Below, in pieces: positions 26,081-34,700 of a stretch of DNA of 64,000 bases. Under the pieces are notes generated by a model, which saw only the letters and a list, made by a program, of their open reading frames with translations, had not been told where the DNA came from and did no database searches. A program made the translations under genes and the position numbers. This DNA is from Bacillota bacterium (lineage in GTDB: Bacteria > Bacillota > Bacilli > Paenibacillales > NBRC-103111), in assembly GCA_023388055.1 (NCBI GenBank), contig JAEWGW010000027.1, forward strand, positions 62,001-126,000, in the 5' to 3' direction. Each line of letters starts with the position of its first letter. Position 1 is the first letter of the stretch.

Positions 26081-26971
26081 GTGAAGCGCATTGGTTATTT
26101 AGGCCCTGAGGGGACGGTTTCCCATGAATCGGCGGCATTATTTTTCCAGGGGGAACAGCATGCCTTCTTCCCGTTTAAGCTGGTGGCGGATATTTTTGCC
26201 GCTGCGGTGGACGGCTCCATTGACTATGGAGTTGTTCCCATCGAAAATACCATAGAAGGCTCAGTCCGCATGCATGTGGATTCCCTGGTTCAGGAGGACA
26301 GCCCGCCGATCCGGGCGGAGTGGACCTATCCCTCCAGGCAGAATCTCATCGGCCACGGGGACGAGCTGCTGCTGAAGAACGGCGGAGGAACCGATTATGC
26401 CCGTATCCGCAAAATTTTCTCCAAGGATGTGGCCATTGCCCAATGCCACCGGTTTCTGAACGTGCATATGCCTGATGTGGAATTCGAATATGTGAACAGC
26501 ACGGCCCATGGCATCCGGCTGGTGAAGGAGAATCCGGGCAAGGGCTGGGCGGCTATCGGCACGAAGCATGGCTGCCGTATGTATGATCTGGCCCTGTTGG
26601 CGGAGAATATTACCGACCATCACAATAACTATACCCGGTTCGTCCTGATCGGCCGGGACAAGCCGGAGCTGCAGCCCTCCGACGACTGGAAAACCACCAT
26701 TTTGGTGACCCTGCCGGAGGATTTTCCAGGTGCTCTGCATCAGGTGCTGTCCGCCTTTGCCTGGCGCCGGATCAACCTGACCAAAATTGAATCCCGTCCT
26801 ACCAAGCTGAAGCTTGGCAGCTATTATTTCTATATCGATGTGGAAGGAACGACGGAATCGGTACTATTGCCTGCCGCCCTGGAGGAAATTGAAGCTTTGG
26901 GGTGTATGGTCCGCGTACTGGGCTCCTATCCCAGCTATCCCTACGAAATTCTGAAGGAGGTTCAGGCGTAA
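26081..26971 (+). CDS. pheA: Prephenate dehydratase
   Basis: A 296-residue single-function enzyme converting prephenate to phenylpyruvate. N-terminal motif RIGYLGPEGTVSH, the TRF motif in NNYTRFVLIG near residue 185, and an ACT domain with the ESRP motif in KIESRPTKLKLG near residue 235 that senses phenylalanine. GTG start with AAAGGAGAGG. It overlaps ilvE by one base. Confidence 0.95.
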   Translation: MKRIGYLGPEGTVSHESAALFFQGEQHAFFPFKLVADIFAAAVDGSIDYGVVPIENTIEGSVRMHVDSLVQEDSPPIRAEWTYPSRQNLIGHGDELLLKNGGGTDYARIRKIFSKDVAIAQCHRFLNVHMPDVEFEYVNSTAHGIRLVKENPGKGWAAIGTKHGCRMYDLALLAENITDHHNNYTRFVLIGRDKPELQPSDDWKTTILVTLPEDFPGALHQVLSAFAWRRINLTKIESRPTKLKLGSYYFYIDVEGTTESVLLPAALEEIEALGCMVRVLGSYPSYPYEILKEVQA

Positions 26972-27846
26972 TGTCGGAGCAATGCATTTATCTCAACGGA
27001 GAATTTGTCAGCAAGGAAAATGCCAAGGTTTCCGTGTATGACCACGGGTTTTTGTATGGAGACGGGATTTTCGAGGGTATCCGGCTTTATAACGGGAATA
27101 TCTTTAAGTTAAGAGAGCATCTGGACCGTCTGTACGATTCGGCCAAGTCCATCATGCTGGAGATTCCCTTGTCCTATGAGGAGATGCAGGAGGCGGTAGC
27201 GGAAACCCTCCGCAAGAATAACCTCAAAAACGGCTATATCCGTTTGGTCGTATCCCGCGGCCCTGGCGACCTGGGTCTGGATCCCCGCCGTTCCCCTCAG
27301 GCATGGGTGATTATCATAGCGGAGCAGCTGGCGATTTATCCGGAGGAAGCCTATGTGAACGGGCTGAAAACCATCTCGGTATCCCCCCGCCGCAATCTGC
27401 CGGACGCCTTGAACCCCAAGATCAAGTCCCTGAATTATCTGAACAACATTCTGGTGAAAATCCAGTCCAACCTGGCCGGCGTAGGCGAAGCGATTATGCT
27501 GAACTCCCAGGGTTATGTAGCAGAGGGCTCGTCGGATAATATTTTTATCGTAAAACGCGGCGTTGTGTATACCCCTCCCTGTTATTGCGGCGCACTGGAG
27601 GGCATTACCCGTCTGGCGATTATCGAGCTATGCGCCAAATATGGCATTCCGCTGAAGGAAGAGCCCTTCACTCTGCATGATGTGTATGTGGCGGATGAGG
27701 TGTTCTTTACCGGTACCGCGGCAGAGGTTATCGCTGTCCGCGAGGTGGATGGACGCACCATTGGCGGAGGCAAGGCCGGCCCTGTCACTACCCGTCTGCT
27801 GAAGGAATTCCGCGGTATTGTGGAGCATGACGGCTACAAAATCTAG
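26971..27846 (+). CDS. ilvE: Branched-chain amino acid aminotransferase, class IV
   Basis: A 291-residue PLP enzyme of fold-type IV. VYDHGFLYGDGIFEGIRLYNG is the N-terminal signature, and the Schiff-base lysine lies in PKIKSLNYLNN near residue 152; GSSDNIFIVK and FFTGTAAEV follow. It would transaminate valine, leucine and isoleucine keto acids; phenylpyruvate is a possible extra substrate given the pheA overlap. Start codon overlaps the pheA stop (TAATG); the GAAGGAGG site is within pheA. Confidence 0.93.
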   Translation: MSEQCIYLNGEFVSKENAKVSVYDHGFLYGDGIFEGIRLYNGNIFKLREHLDRLYDSAKSIMLEIPLSYEEMQEAVAETLRKNNLKNGYIRLVVSRGPGDLGLDPRRSPQAWVIIIAEQLAIYPEEAYVNGLKTISVSPRRNLPDALNPKIKSLNYLNNILVKIQSNLAGVGEAIMLNSQGYVAEGSSDNIFIVKRGVVYTPPCYCGALEGITRLAIIELCAKYGIPLKEEPFTLHDVYVADEVFFTGTAAEVIAVREVDGRTIGGGKAGPVTTRLLKEFRGIVEHDGYKI

Positions 27847-27904
27847 GAGTGTGACGGTCCCGGACCATTTTTTTCCCAAGCCATGCTTTTCCCGTTATAA
27901 GACA

Positions 27905-27940
27905 AACCCTCCACACCATATGGTGTATGGAGGGTTTTTT
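27905..27940 (+). terminator. Terminator after ilvE
   Basis: AACCCTCC-CACCATA and TGGTG-GGAGGGTT arms with T-run TTTTTT. Confidence 0.9.
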
Positions 27941-28068
27941 CGCAATTCTGGAAAATGGGGGATGTCATTCGCCTAGCGGCTGCATATGATGAAGGGAGTT
28001 TATTGGAGAGCGGGTATGTGCAATCCACTGCGGCAAAACCGCAAATTCATGTACGGGAGGTTATCCGA

Positions 28069-29853
28069 TTGAAGATTCATATTGTCAAGCAAGGAGATAC
28101 TCTGTTCGAAATAGCCAAGAAGTACGGCGTCAGCCTGGAGCAGCTGAAGGCAGCCAACCCCCAGATTGCCGATCCGGATCAGATAGCGGTGGGGCAAAAG
28201 GTGAAAATTCCCGCAGCTTCCGGTTCTGCCCCTACGCCGCCGGTCGAGTACAAGCACAAGCACACCGTGTCTCAGGGCGATACGCTGTGGAAGATTTCCA
28301 AGGCATGGGAGGTGCCGCTGCAGGCGCTGATTAATGCCAACCCCCATCTGAAAAATCCCAGTGTACTGCTGTCGGGGGATACGGTTTACATTCCCAAGGA
28401 TTCCGGCAGCGGATTCCAGGGGGGGCATGCCGGCTGGTCCGCCTCCATCGGCAAAAAAGCGGCCACCTCCCCGAAGGCGGAGCTGCTGAAGCCCAAAGCA
28501 ACGGAGCAAAAGCCGGTTGAAGCACCGCAGCCTGCCCCTGCACCGCCTGTGGTGGAAAAGCCCATTGAAAAACCTATCGAGAAGCCGGTTGAAAAGCCGG
28601 TGGAAAAGGTTGCCCAGAAAGTGGCTGAAAAAGTAGCCGAGAAGGTCGCAGAAAAAGCAGCGGAGAAAACTGCTCAAAAACCCGCCTTCCCCAACGCCAT
28701 ATCTCCCGTGACGGAGAAGTCTTCTACACCCCAATTCCAGTCGCCGAATACAATCGGCAATATGGCTCCCGAGAATGTGCTGCCCCTGGCGATGAAGCCT
28801 GAGCAGCCTGCTGTGAATCAGCCAATTTCCAGCAACGTAAACCCGTTTATGCCGGTGGTGGAAGCGGCACAAGCCACTAAACATGCACCGTGTCCGCCTT
28901 GGCCGGAGCAGCCGTACGGGGGTTACCCGATGCCGCCGCTGCCTGTTTTCCCCCAAGTAACGGCAGGTGCCCAGGATATGCAGCATCCCTTCTGGCAGAT
29001 GCCTGTTCCTGCGGTTGAGGCTATGGCTATGTATCCTACCGGGCAGGAGCCTTGCGACCCGGCAGCCGATTGGGCCAATCAGCCGTACCCCGGCCTGGGC
29101 AACAATGCACCAACTGCCGTATCGCCGCTGGCCCAAACAATGCCTAACTGGGGCCAGGATGACTGCGGCTGCGGGGGAGGAACCATTCCCGGTCTGCCCT
29201 ACGCCCTTCAGGATCCGGCGGCCGGACCGGGCTGGGGCCCGTCAGTCCAGCCTTGGGGGAACCCCGCGGCGGTATCCCCGTGGGCAGGTGTCGGAGTGCC
29301 TGGGCCTGTATGGCCGGAGTTTCCGGCAGCACAGGGGCCGTGGGCCATGCAGCCAGGCCCCGGCTACGGATGGCCGCAGCAGCCCTGCCCCGAGCCGATG
29401 AATCCGTGGGCGGCCCAGCCGTATGGGTGGCAGCAGCCTTGTCCGGAGCCGATGAATCCATGGGCCATGCAGCCGGCGGCCGCTAACGCCCCTTGGATGG
29501 AGCAGCCGGGCATGAACAATGCCCCATGGGCTGTGCAGCCTGCAGCCTATTATCCCTGCCATGAAGCAGCTGTCCATTCCATGCCCACTGTGGCTACACC
29601 CTACGCCAATCCATATGCTTTCGCCGTTGACAATGCGTCCAATTTGCCGGTAAATGCTGCACCCCATACGGAAGCTATTGCCGTGGAGCCGATGGCTCAG
29701 GCGGTCAAGGGCGCTCCTGTGGCTGGGCGCACCAAACCAACCCTCAAAAAAACAATTGCCAAAAGACCGCAGCAAACCAAATCCTACAGTAATGCCAAAG
29801 CGGCTGCTTCTGATCTCGAACCGAAGGGCAGCCAGCCCTGGATTAATTTCTAA
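28069..29853 (+). CDS. SafA-like spore coat assembly protein with two LysM domains
   Basis: A 594-residue protein starting at TTG, with GGGAGG eight bases before it. Two LysM domains lie near residues 1-47 (IHIVKQGDTLFEIAKKYGVS) and 65-112. Residues 125-200 are rich in K, E and P with many EKPVEK and KVAEK repeats, and the C-terminal 300 residues are rich in Pro, Gln, Trp and Gly with repeated QPCPEPMNPWA units. The order LysM plus low-complexity tail, and its place before bofC, match B. subtilis safA, which holds the inner coat to the cortex. CATATGAT at 27983 resembles a sporulation -10. Confidence 0.75.
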   Translation: MKIHIVKQGDTLFEIAKKYGVSLEQLKAANPQIADPDQIAVGQKVKIPAASGSAPTPPVEYKHKHTVSQGDTLWKISKAWEVPLQALINANPHLKNPSVLLSGDTVYIPKDSGSGFQGGHAGWSASIGKKAATSPKAELLKPKATEQKPVEAPQPAPAPPVVEKPIEKPIEKPVEKPVEKVAQKVAEKVAEKVAEKAAEKTAQKPAFPNAISPVTEKSSTPQFQSPNTIGNMAPENVLPLAMKPEQPAVNQPISSNVNPFMPVVEAAQATKHAPCPPWPEQPYGGYPMPPLPVFPQVTAGAQDMQHPFWQMPVPAVEAMAMYPTGQEPCDPAADWANQPYPGLGNNAPTAVSPLAQTMPNWGQDDCGCGGGTIPGLPYALQDPAAGPGWGPSVQPWGNPAAVSPWAGVGVPGPVWPEFPAAQGPWAMQPGPGYGWPQQPCPEPMNPWAAQPYGWQQPCPEPMNPWAMQPAAANAPWMEQPGMNNAPWAVQPAAYYPCHEAAVHSMPTVATPYANPYAFAVDNASNLPVNAAPHTEAIAVEPMAQAVKGAPVAGRTKPTLKKTIAKRPQQTKSYSNAKAAASDLEPKGSQPWINF

Positions 29854-29863
29854 ACTTGTATAA

Positions 29864-29912
29864 TTCCCCTCCGGAGTGGGAAAGCTAGAAAAAAACTCCG
29901 GAAGAAGGGGAA
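29864..29912 (+). promoter_or_regulatory. Hairpin that encloses the bofC ribosome site
   Basis: Arms ATTCCCC-TCCGGAGT and ACTCCGGA-agaa-GGGGAAT pair 15 bp with a 4-base bulge. The 3' arm contains AAGAAGGGG, the bofC ribosome site, six bases before its GTG. No T-run follows, so it is more a translation-level element than a terminator. Confidence 0.55.
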
Positions 29913-29916
29913 TGAA

Positions 29917-30612
29917 GTGACTTACTCCAACCTGTACAAACAGTTGAAACGTCGGCTGAAGATGAAAAAGCGCTGGCTGTCGCTGGGAGCCTACCTGCTT
30001 TTGGCCGGCTCCGCCGTTACAGTTTTGTGGCTGCATCAGGGGGCGGAGGAGCCAAAGCCGGATCATCAGGCGGCAGCAACTGCATTAAATCCGAACGATA
30101 TCAGCATAGAGCAGGAAGCGGAAGCAGTCAGCGCCGGGGTACTGGAGTCCATCAGAAACGGCAAAGGCTTGCGGGAAGTGGTTCTTCATAAGCAGTATGT
30201 ATGCGGAGAGGAAACCGCTGAAAGCATGACCATGACTCCGCAGGAAATTCTAAGCTTCTACAAGGAGCATCCCGGTACCCTAGTAAGTATGGAGGACAGC
30301 GGCCGGGTGCAAATGGTGGAGCCGGTTGAGGATCTGTCGCCCCATTGCCGGGAGAACGCCTACTTCGGCATGGATAAGAACGGCAACCTTAGTTTGTTCG
30401 AAGGCATACCTGAGCAGGAAAAGGTTATCCGCACCTTCTTCCAGCTGGATGTCCAGCATATGAAGAGCAGCCTGCCCGGTGATGCGGTCAATCAGCTGTA
30501 CAGCGGAATCCGCGTATCCGATATGGAGGATTACAATTCGGTGTTGTCCACCTTCAGCGAATATGCTTCTTCGCCCTCCGCACCTGTTGGGGGCAATGCC
30601 CAGGGGCAATGA
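29917..30612 (+). CDS. bofC: BofC-like forespore regulator of sigma-K checkpoint
   Basis: A 231-residue protein with one membrane segment near residues 23-42. The central block LREVVLHKQYVCGEE and the later HCRENAYFGMDKNGNLSLFEG match BofC, which sits outside the forespore membrane and restrains the IV B protease until the checkpoint is met. The C-terminal tail after residue 200 is weakly conserved. The GTG start lies at the foot of a hairpin. In B. subtilis bofC is directly before ruvA; here 17.8 kb separates it from ruvC. Confidence 0.85.
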   Translation: MTYSNLYKQLKRRLKMKKRWLSLGAYLLLAGSAVTVLWLHQGAEEPKPDHQAAATALNPNDISIEQEAEAVSAGVLESIRNGKGLREVVLHKQYVCGEETAESMTMTPQEILSFYKEHPGTLVSMEDSGRVQMVEPVEDLSPHCRENAYFGMDKNGNLSLFEGIPEQEKVIRTFFQLDVQHMKSSLPGDAVNQLYSGIRVSDMEDYNSVLSTFSEYASSPSAPVGGNAQGQ

Positions 30613-30639
30613 GCGAGGCCGTGTAATGGAAAAGTACGC

Positions 30640-30666
30640 AAAAAGGCCCCTGTCAGGGGCCTTTTT
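30640..30666. terminator. Bidirectional terminator overlapping a stop codon
   Basis: AAAAAGGCCCCTG and CAGGGGCCTTTTT. The last codons of the minus-strand AraC gene lie within it. Confidence 0.85.
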
Positions 30667-31468
30667 GTACTGCCAATTCGGTCATTTTTTTGTCCGATAG
30701 AATTTTGGAGGGGGGATATCCCTTGATTCTTTTGAAGAGCTTGCTGAAATAGAAGATATCTTCAAAGCCGCATTTGTAGGCGGCATCCTTGACGGAAAAC
30801 TCGCCGCTGAGAAGAATGTTCTCGGCGTTGCTGATTTTCATTTTATTGATATATTCTTTTGCGGAGGAGCCCGTGTTTTTCTTGAAAAGTGTTCCGAAAT
30901 AGGCGGTTGTGACGCCGGCAATCCTCGCCAGCTCTTCTACTTCGATGGGTTTGTGGAGATTATTCAGGATATACCGGATGCTTTTCTGGATTCTGCTGTC
31001 AATGCTCTGAACGTTAATTTTATAATAAAAACGCTTGAAATAATGATGAAGAATCATCAAGAGCAAGGCGCGGGCTTTTATTTCAAACCCGGGGCTCTTT
31101 TTCAACCACACCAGTGTCAGTTCATTGTACAAGGATAATAATTCTTCCGAGATGCCGACATGGGATACCAACGGAAAAGGAAGCTCAACAAAGTTTCCGT
31201 GAATATCGTATAACTGGAAGTTTACAGCAAAACTCTCCATCGGATTGTCCGCATCTGTCGTAGCGCTGCGCCGGCTGCCTTGCGGAATACAAATGAGATC
31301 ACCCTGATTGACTTCATACAGTTCGCCATTCACTCTGTAAAAGGCTCTGCCGCTGGAGAAATAGGATAAATCAATAAAGTTCGTTGTGGCATCCTCGATA
31401 ATCCAGTTGGGGGTAGAGTGCCTGTTAATGAAATATTCGATTTGCGGATTAATCTCTTTGTAGTCCAT
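30653..31468 (-). CDS. AraC-family regulator, divergent from the xylanase gene
   Basis: A 271-residue regulator: N-terminal cupin-type sensor domain (residues 1-150), then the two AraC helix-turn-helix motifs (IEVEELARIAGVTTAYFGTLFKK, and FEDIFYFSKLFKRIKGYPPS). A GGAGA site lies before the ATG. It faces away from the GH10 xylanase gene across a 317-bp gap, so it probably controls that gene in response to xylo-oligosaccharides. The stop codon lies within a terminator shared with bofC. Confidence 0.85.
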   Translation of the reverse strand: MDYKEINPQIEYFINRHSTPNWIIEDATTNFIDLSYFSSGRAFYRVNGELYEVNQGDLICIPQGSRRSATTDADNPMESFAVNFQLYDIHGNFVELPFPLVSHVGISEELLSLYNELTLVWLKKSPGFEIKARALLLMILHHYFKRFYYKINVQSIDSRIQKSIRYILNNLHKPIEVEELARIAGVTTAYFGTLFKKNTGSSAKEYINKMKISNAENILLSGEFSVKDAAYKCGFEDIFYFSKLFKRIKGYPPSKILSDKKMTELAVQKGP

Positions 31469-31785
31469 AAAAGTCTCCGTTTTCGAAAAAAATACAAAAG
31501 ACTTATTATCTATCCATGGAGCTTATTATAAGGATTATATATATTGTTATCAATAGCCAATCAACTTACAGCAAAGAGATTGTCAGAGTGGCAGAGATAA
31601 GAAGATCATCTGCACTGCCGGTGACAAAAAGCTCAGCTGGGTCGAGGGCTTGTATTCGTTTGTCATTCTTGAATGCGCTTTCAATTATTTTGTCGTTCCA
31701 TGTCATAAGGGGGTGCTTATTAGTAAGGGCATTTTTAGCGGTGAAGTCATACAAAATTCCGAATCGAAAAAGGAGTAAACCGAAG
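31469..31785. other. Divergent regulatory gap
   Basis: This 317-bp AT-rich gap lies between the AraC gene and the xylanase gene. TATA-like runs at 31520-31550 may hold a promoter, but no clear -35/-10 pair, operator or gene was seen. Confidence 0.5.
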
Positions 31786-34700
31786 ATGAACAGTGAAAAA
31801 CTCCTGGTCAACGTGTCTCGCATGCTCGTCGTCATCATGCTGTTCTCCTTATTGGCGTTTGCCCCCGTGCCGGCCGCTGCGTCCCAGGCTGGTCAAACTA
31901 ACGGTGATTCCAACGTGACTCAAGCTGTGTACAACTCTGTGTCTACCTCGGTATACGCCGCTGTATACGCTGAAGAAGATCCTTATTTTCGCCTGGATCC
32001 CGGTCCTGGCAAGGTACCTGTAAAGGTTACCGCACCCACCAATGTCTGGGCTGCGAGAACCCCGCTTGATAACCGTGTACCCGCCGATTTTGCCGGAGGC
32101 ACCTTCAAAATGATTCCGTATCCTTTTGCAGATTCCTCAGGCAAGGCAGATTTGCTCCAGATCAATTACGCCCATAACGGGAAAAGCACATTCGGCGGAA
32201 TAAGCCTCGAATCTCAGTTATCCCCGGCAGTCAATATCCCGGAGGGCTCAACGATTGAGTTTGACGTGTATTATCCGAGGAGTGCACAGGGCAAATATAT
32301 GAGATGGAGAATCAAAGCCGGCGCTTCCACGGTTGATGCCTATCTAAGGGATTATCAATACAATAATCTTAACCCGGATTGGACAGGCAGCTACAACGGC
32401 GAATCCTGGCTGATGGCTCATCACAGCATTACCGCCTCAACAGGCAATTCCTCCAGCTTCGCTCTCGAGCTCCACGGCGAGAACGCCCGCCCCGCAGAAA
32501 CGGGCATGCTGTTTGTCGCCAACATCAAAATAACCGCACCTGATCCCAATGGCGTGGCGCTTCCCAACGTGGTCAACAAGGAAAACCAGAGTGCGGTAGC
32601 CCCTTTAAAGAGTCTTTATAACAGGCAAAACGGTCTGTTTATGGTCGGCGCCATCGGAACCGGTACCGTAACGGGCGCTAGAGCCAACCACTATGAAATT
32701 TTTGTGGACGGCAACAATCTCAAGGCCGATGGAACCCATCCCCGCGGCCCGAGCTGGCTGAAGAACGCTGCCGGTGAACCCATGAACGGCGCAGCCACCA
32801 CCCCGGGTTTAGCTGAATACAGCTTCCCGACCGGCTCGTATCAGGCAATCCGGGATTCCGGTACGCCGGGACAGTACAAGTCCCACGGCCATGTATTGTC
32901 ATGGTACAACCAGGCCCCGGGATGGATGACGCAGATTATTCCCGCCAACCTACCCTCCGGGTATACCGGTTCAACCCAATTCTACGGGCTTGGCAATGGT
33001 GTTACCACCACGGTCAAGGTAGACAAGGAAATGGCCAGAAGAGTGCAGTTTAACCACACGATGTATGTGATGCGGCATTTCCTGACCACAGATGCAAAGT
33101 ATGGCTCCAGCGTATCCCGCGGAATCATTCCCTTCAATTCATGGGACGTGCTTAACGAAGAGGTCCATGAAAGCCGCCACAGCGAACTCATTCCTGTGGA
33201 TGCGAATAACTGGAAGAACAGCCTCAAACACACCAACTGGCTTGTTGCCATGTCGGATGACCGGATTAACGGCGATGTCAAGGACCATTACATTTACCTG
33301 CTCTTCAAAAACGCCCACATTGCGGCCCCCAACGCCCGGATGGCGGCGGCCTACAAAGCCAACTACGCGAAGCTTCCCGAGTATATGAAGCTTGACGGGC
33401 ATGACAGCGACGGCAGCATTGACGCCTATATCGTTGACACTCCTCCGAAGCTGACCTACAACGATTACGGGCTGGCGTCCCGCAGCAAAGCGAGGACCGT
33501 TTACAACATGGTTCTCGAGCTGAACACCGCATGGCTCTCCGATCCGCTGTATGACGGAAGGCCGCTTATCGAAGACATTGGTATCCAGGGACATGATGCG
33601 GTCGGAAAAACTCTCGCCAGCGATAACCAATATGCCATGGCCCTATATGCCTCTCTGGTGGACCGTGGCCTTTTGTCGGGCATTTCCTACTCGGAGCTAG
33701 ATTTGAAGATTCCGACGGATGCTCCCGGCGGCGGCGCCACTGCTCCTGCCGTGCTTAATGTCAAACAGTCCGACGCCCTTGGTTACGAGTACGCCCTGAT
33801 GTATAAGCTGTTTACCAAGTTCGCCCCGTACATCGATCATATTATCAGCTGGGGGGTAGCCGGTTCAGGCTGGCAGGGAAGCTATGTGCTGTTTGACAGT
33901 CAGAATAATGCCAATGCCGGGTATTACGGAGCCATGGATCCAGACCGGTTCATTCAGGGGCATTCCTACCTGGATAGCTTCTTCGAGGGTGAATACGGGA
34001 AGCTCCAGAATAACTATGGAATTGACCTTGGTGATCTTGGAATCTATACCCCTGATAATGTGAATGCGGATCTCAGCGGTCTGAAACTGAGTGCGGGCAC
34101 ACTCGCTCCGGTATTCGATGCGGCAACCACCGAGTATGAAGCAGCATTGAAGGATGCCGACAGCATTCAGGTCACGCCGGAAGTAAAAACCGGCAAAGCA
34201 ACTATAAAGGTAAACGGTTCGGCCGTGGAAAGCGGAACGGCATCCGCTGCCATCAGCACACCGGCAGGTGAGACCTTGATTACAGTCAAAGTGACTGCGC
34301 AGAACGGGAGTACGGAGAAGGTGTATACGATCAAGGTGACCAACACCAAAACGCCCGCACCGGTAAAATCCTCCAACGCTGATCTCAGCGGGTTGGCACT
34401 GAGCGCTGGGAGACTTGATCCGGCATTCGATGCAGCAACCATCCAGTATGAAGTGGCATTGAAGGATGCTGCCAGCATTCAAGTAACTCCGGCGGGTGAA
34501 CACAGCAAAGCGACCATTAAGGTAAACGGTACGGCAGTGGAAAGCGGAACGGCCTCCCCTGCCATCGAAACACCGGAGGGCGAGACCTTGATCACGGTCA
34601 ATGTCACTGCGGAGGATGGGACTACAGAGAAGGTGTATGTGATCAAGGTGACCAACACCAAAACGCCCGCACCGGTAAAATCCTCCAACGCAAATCTCAG

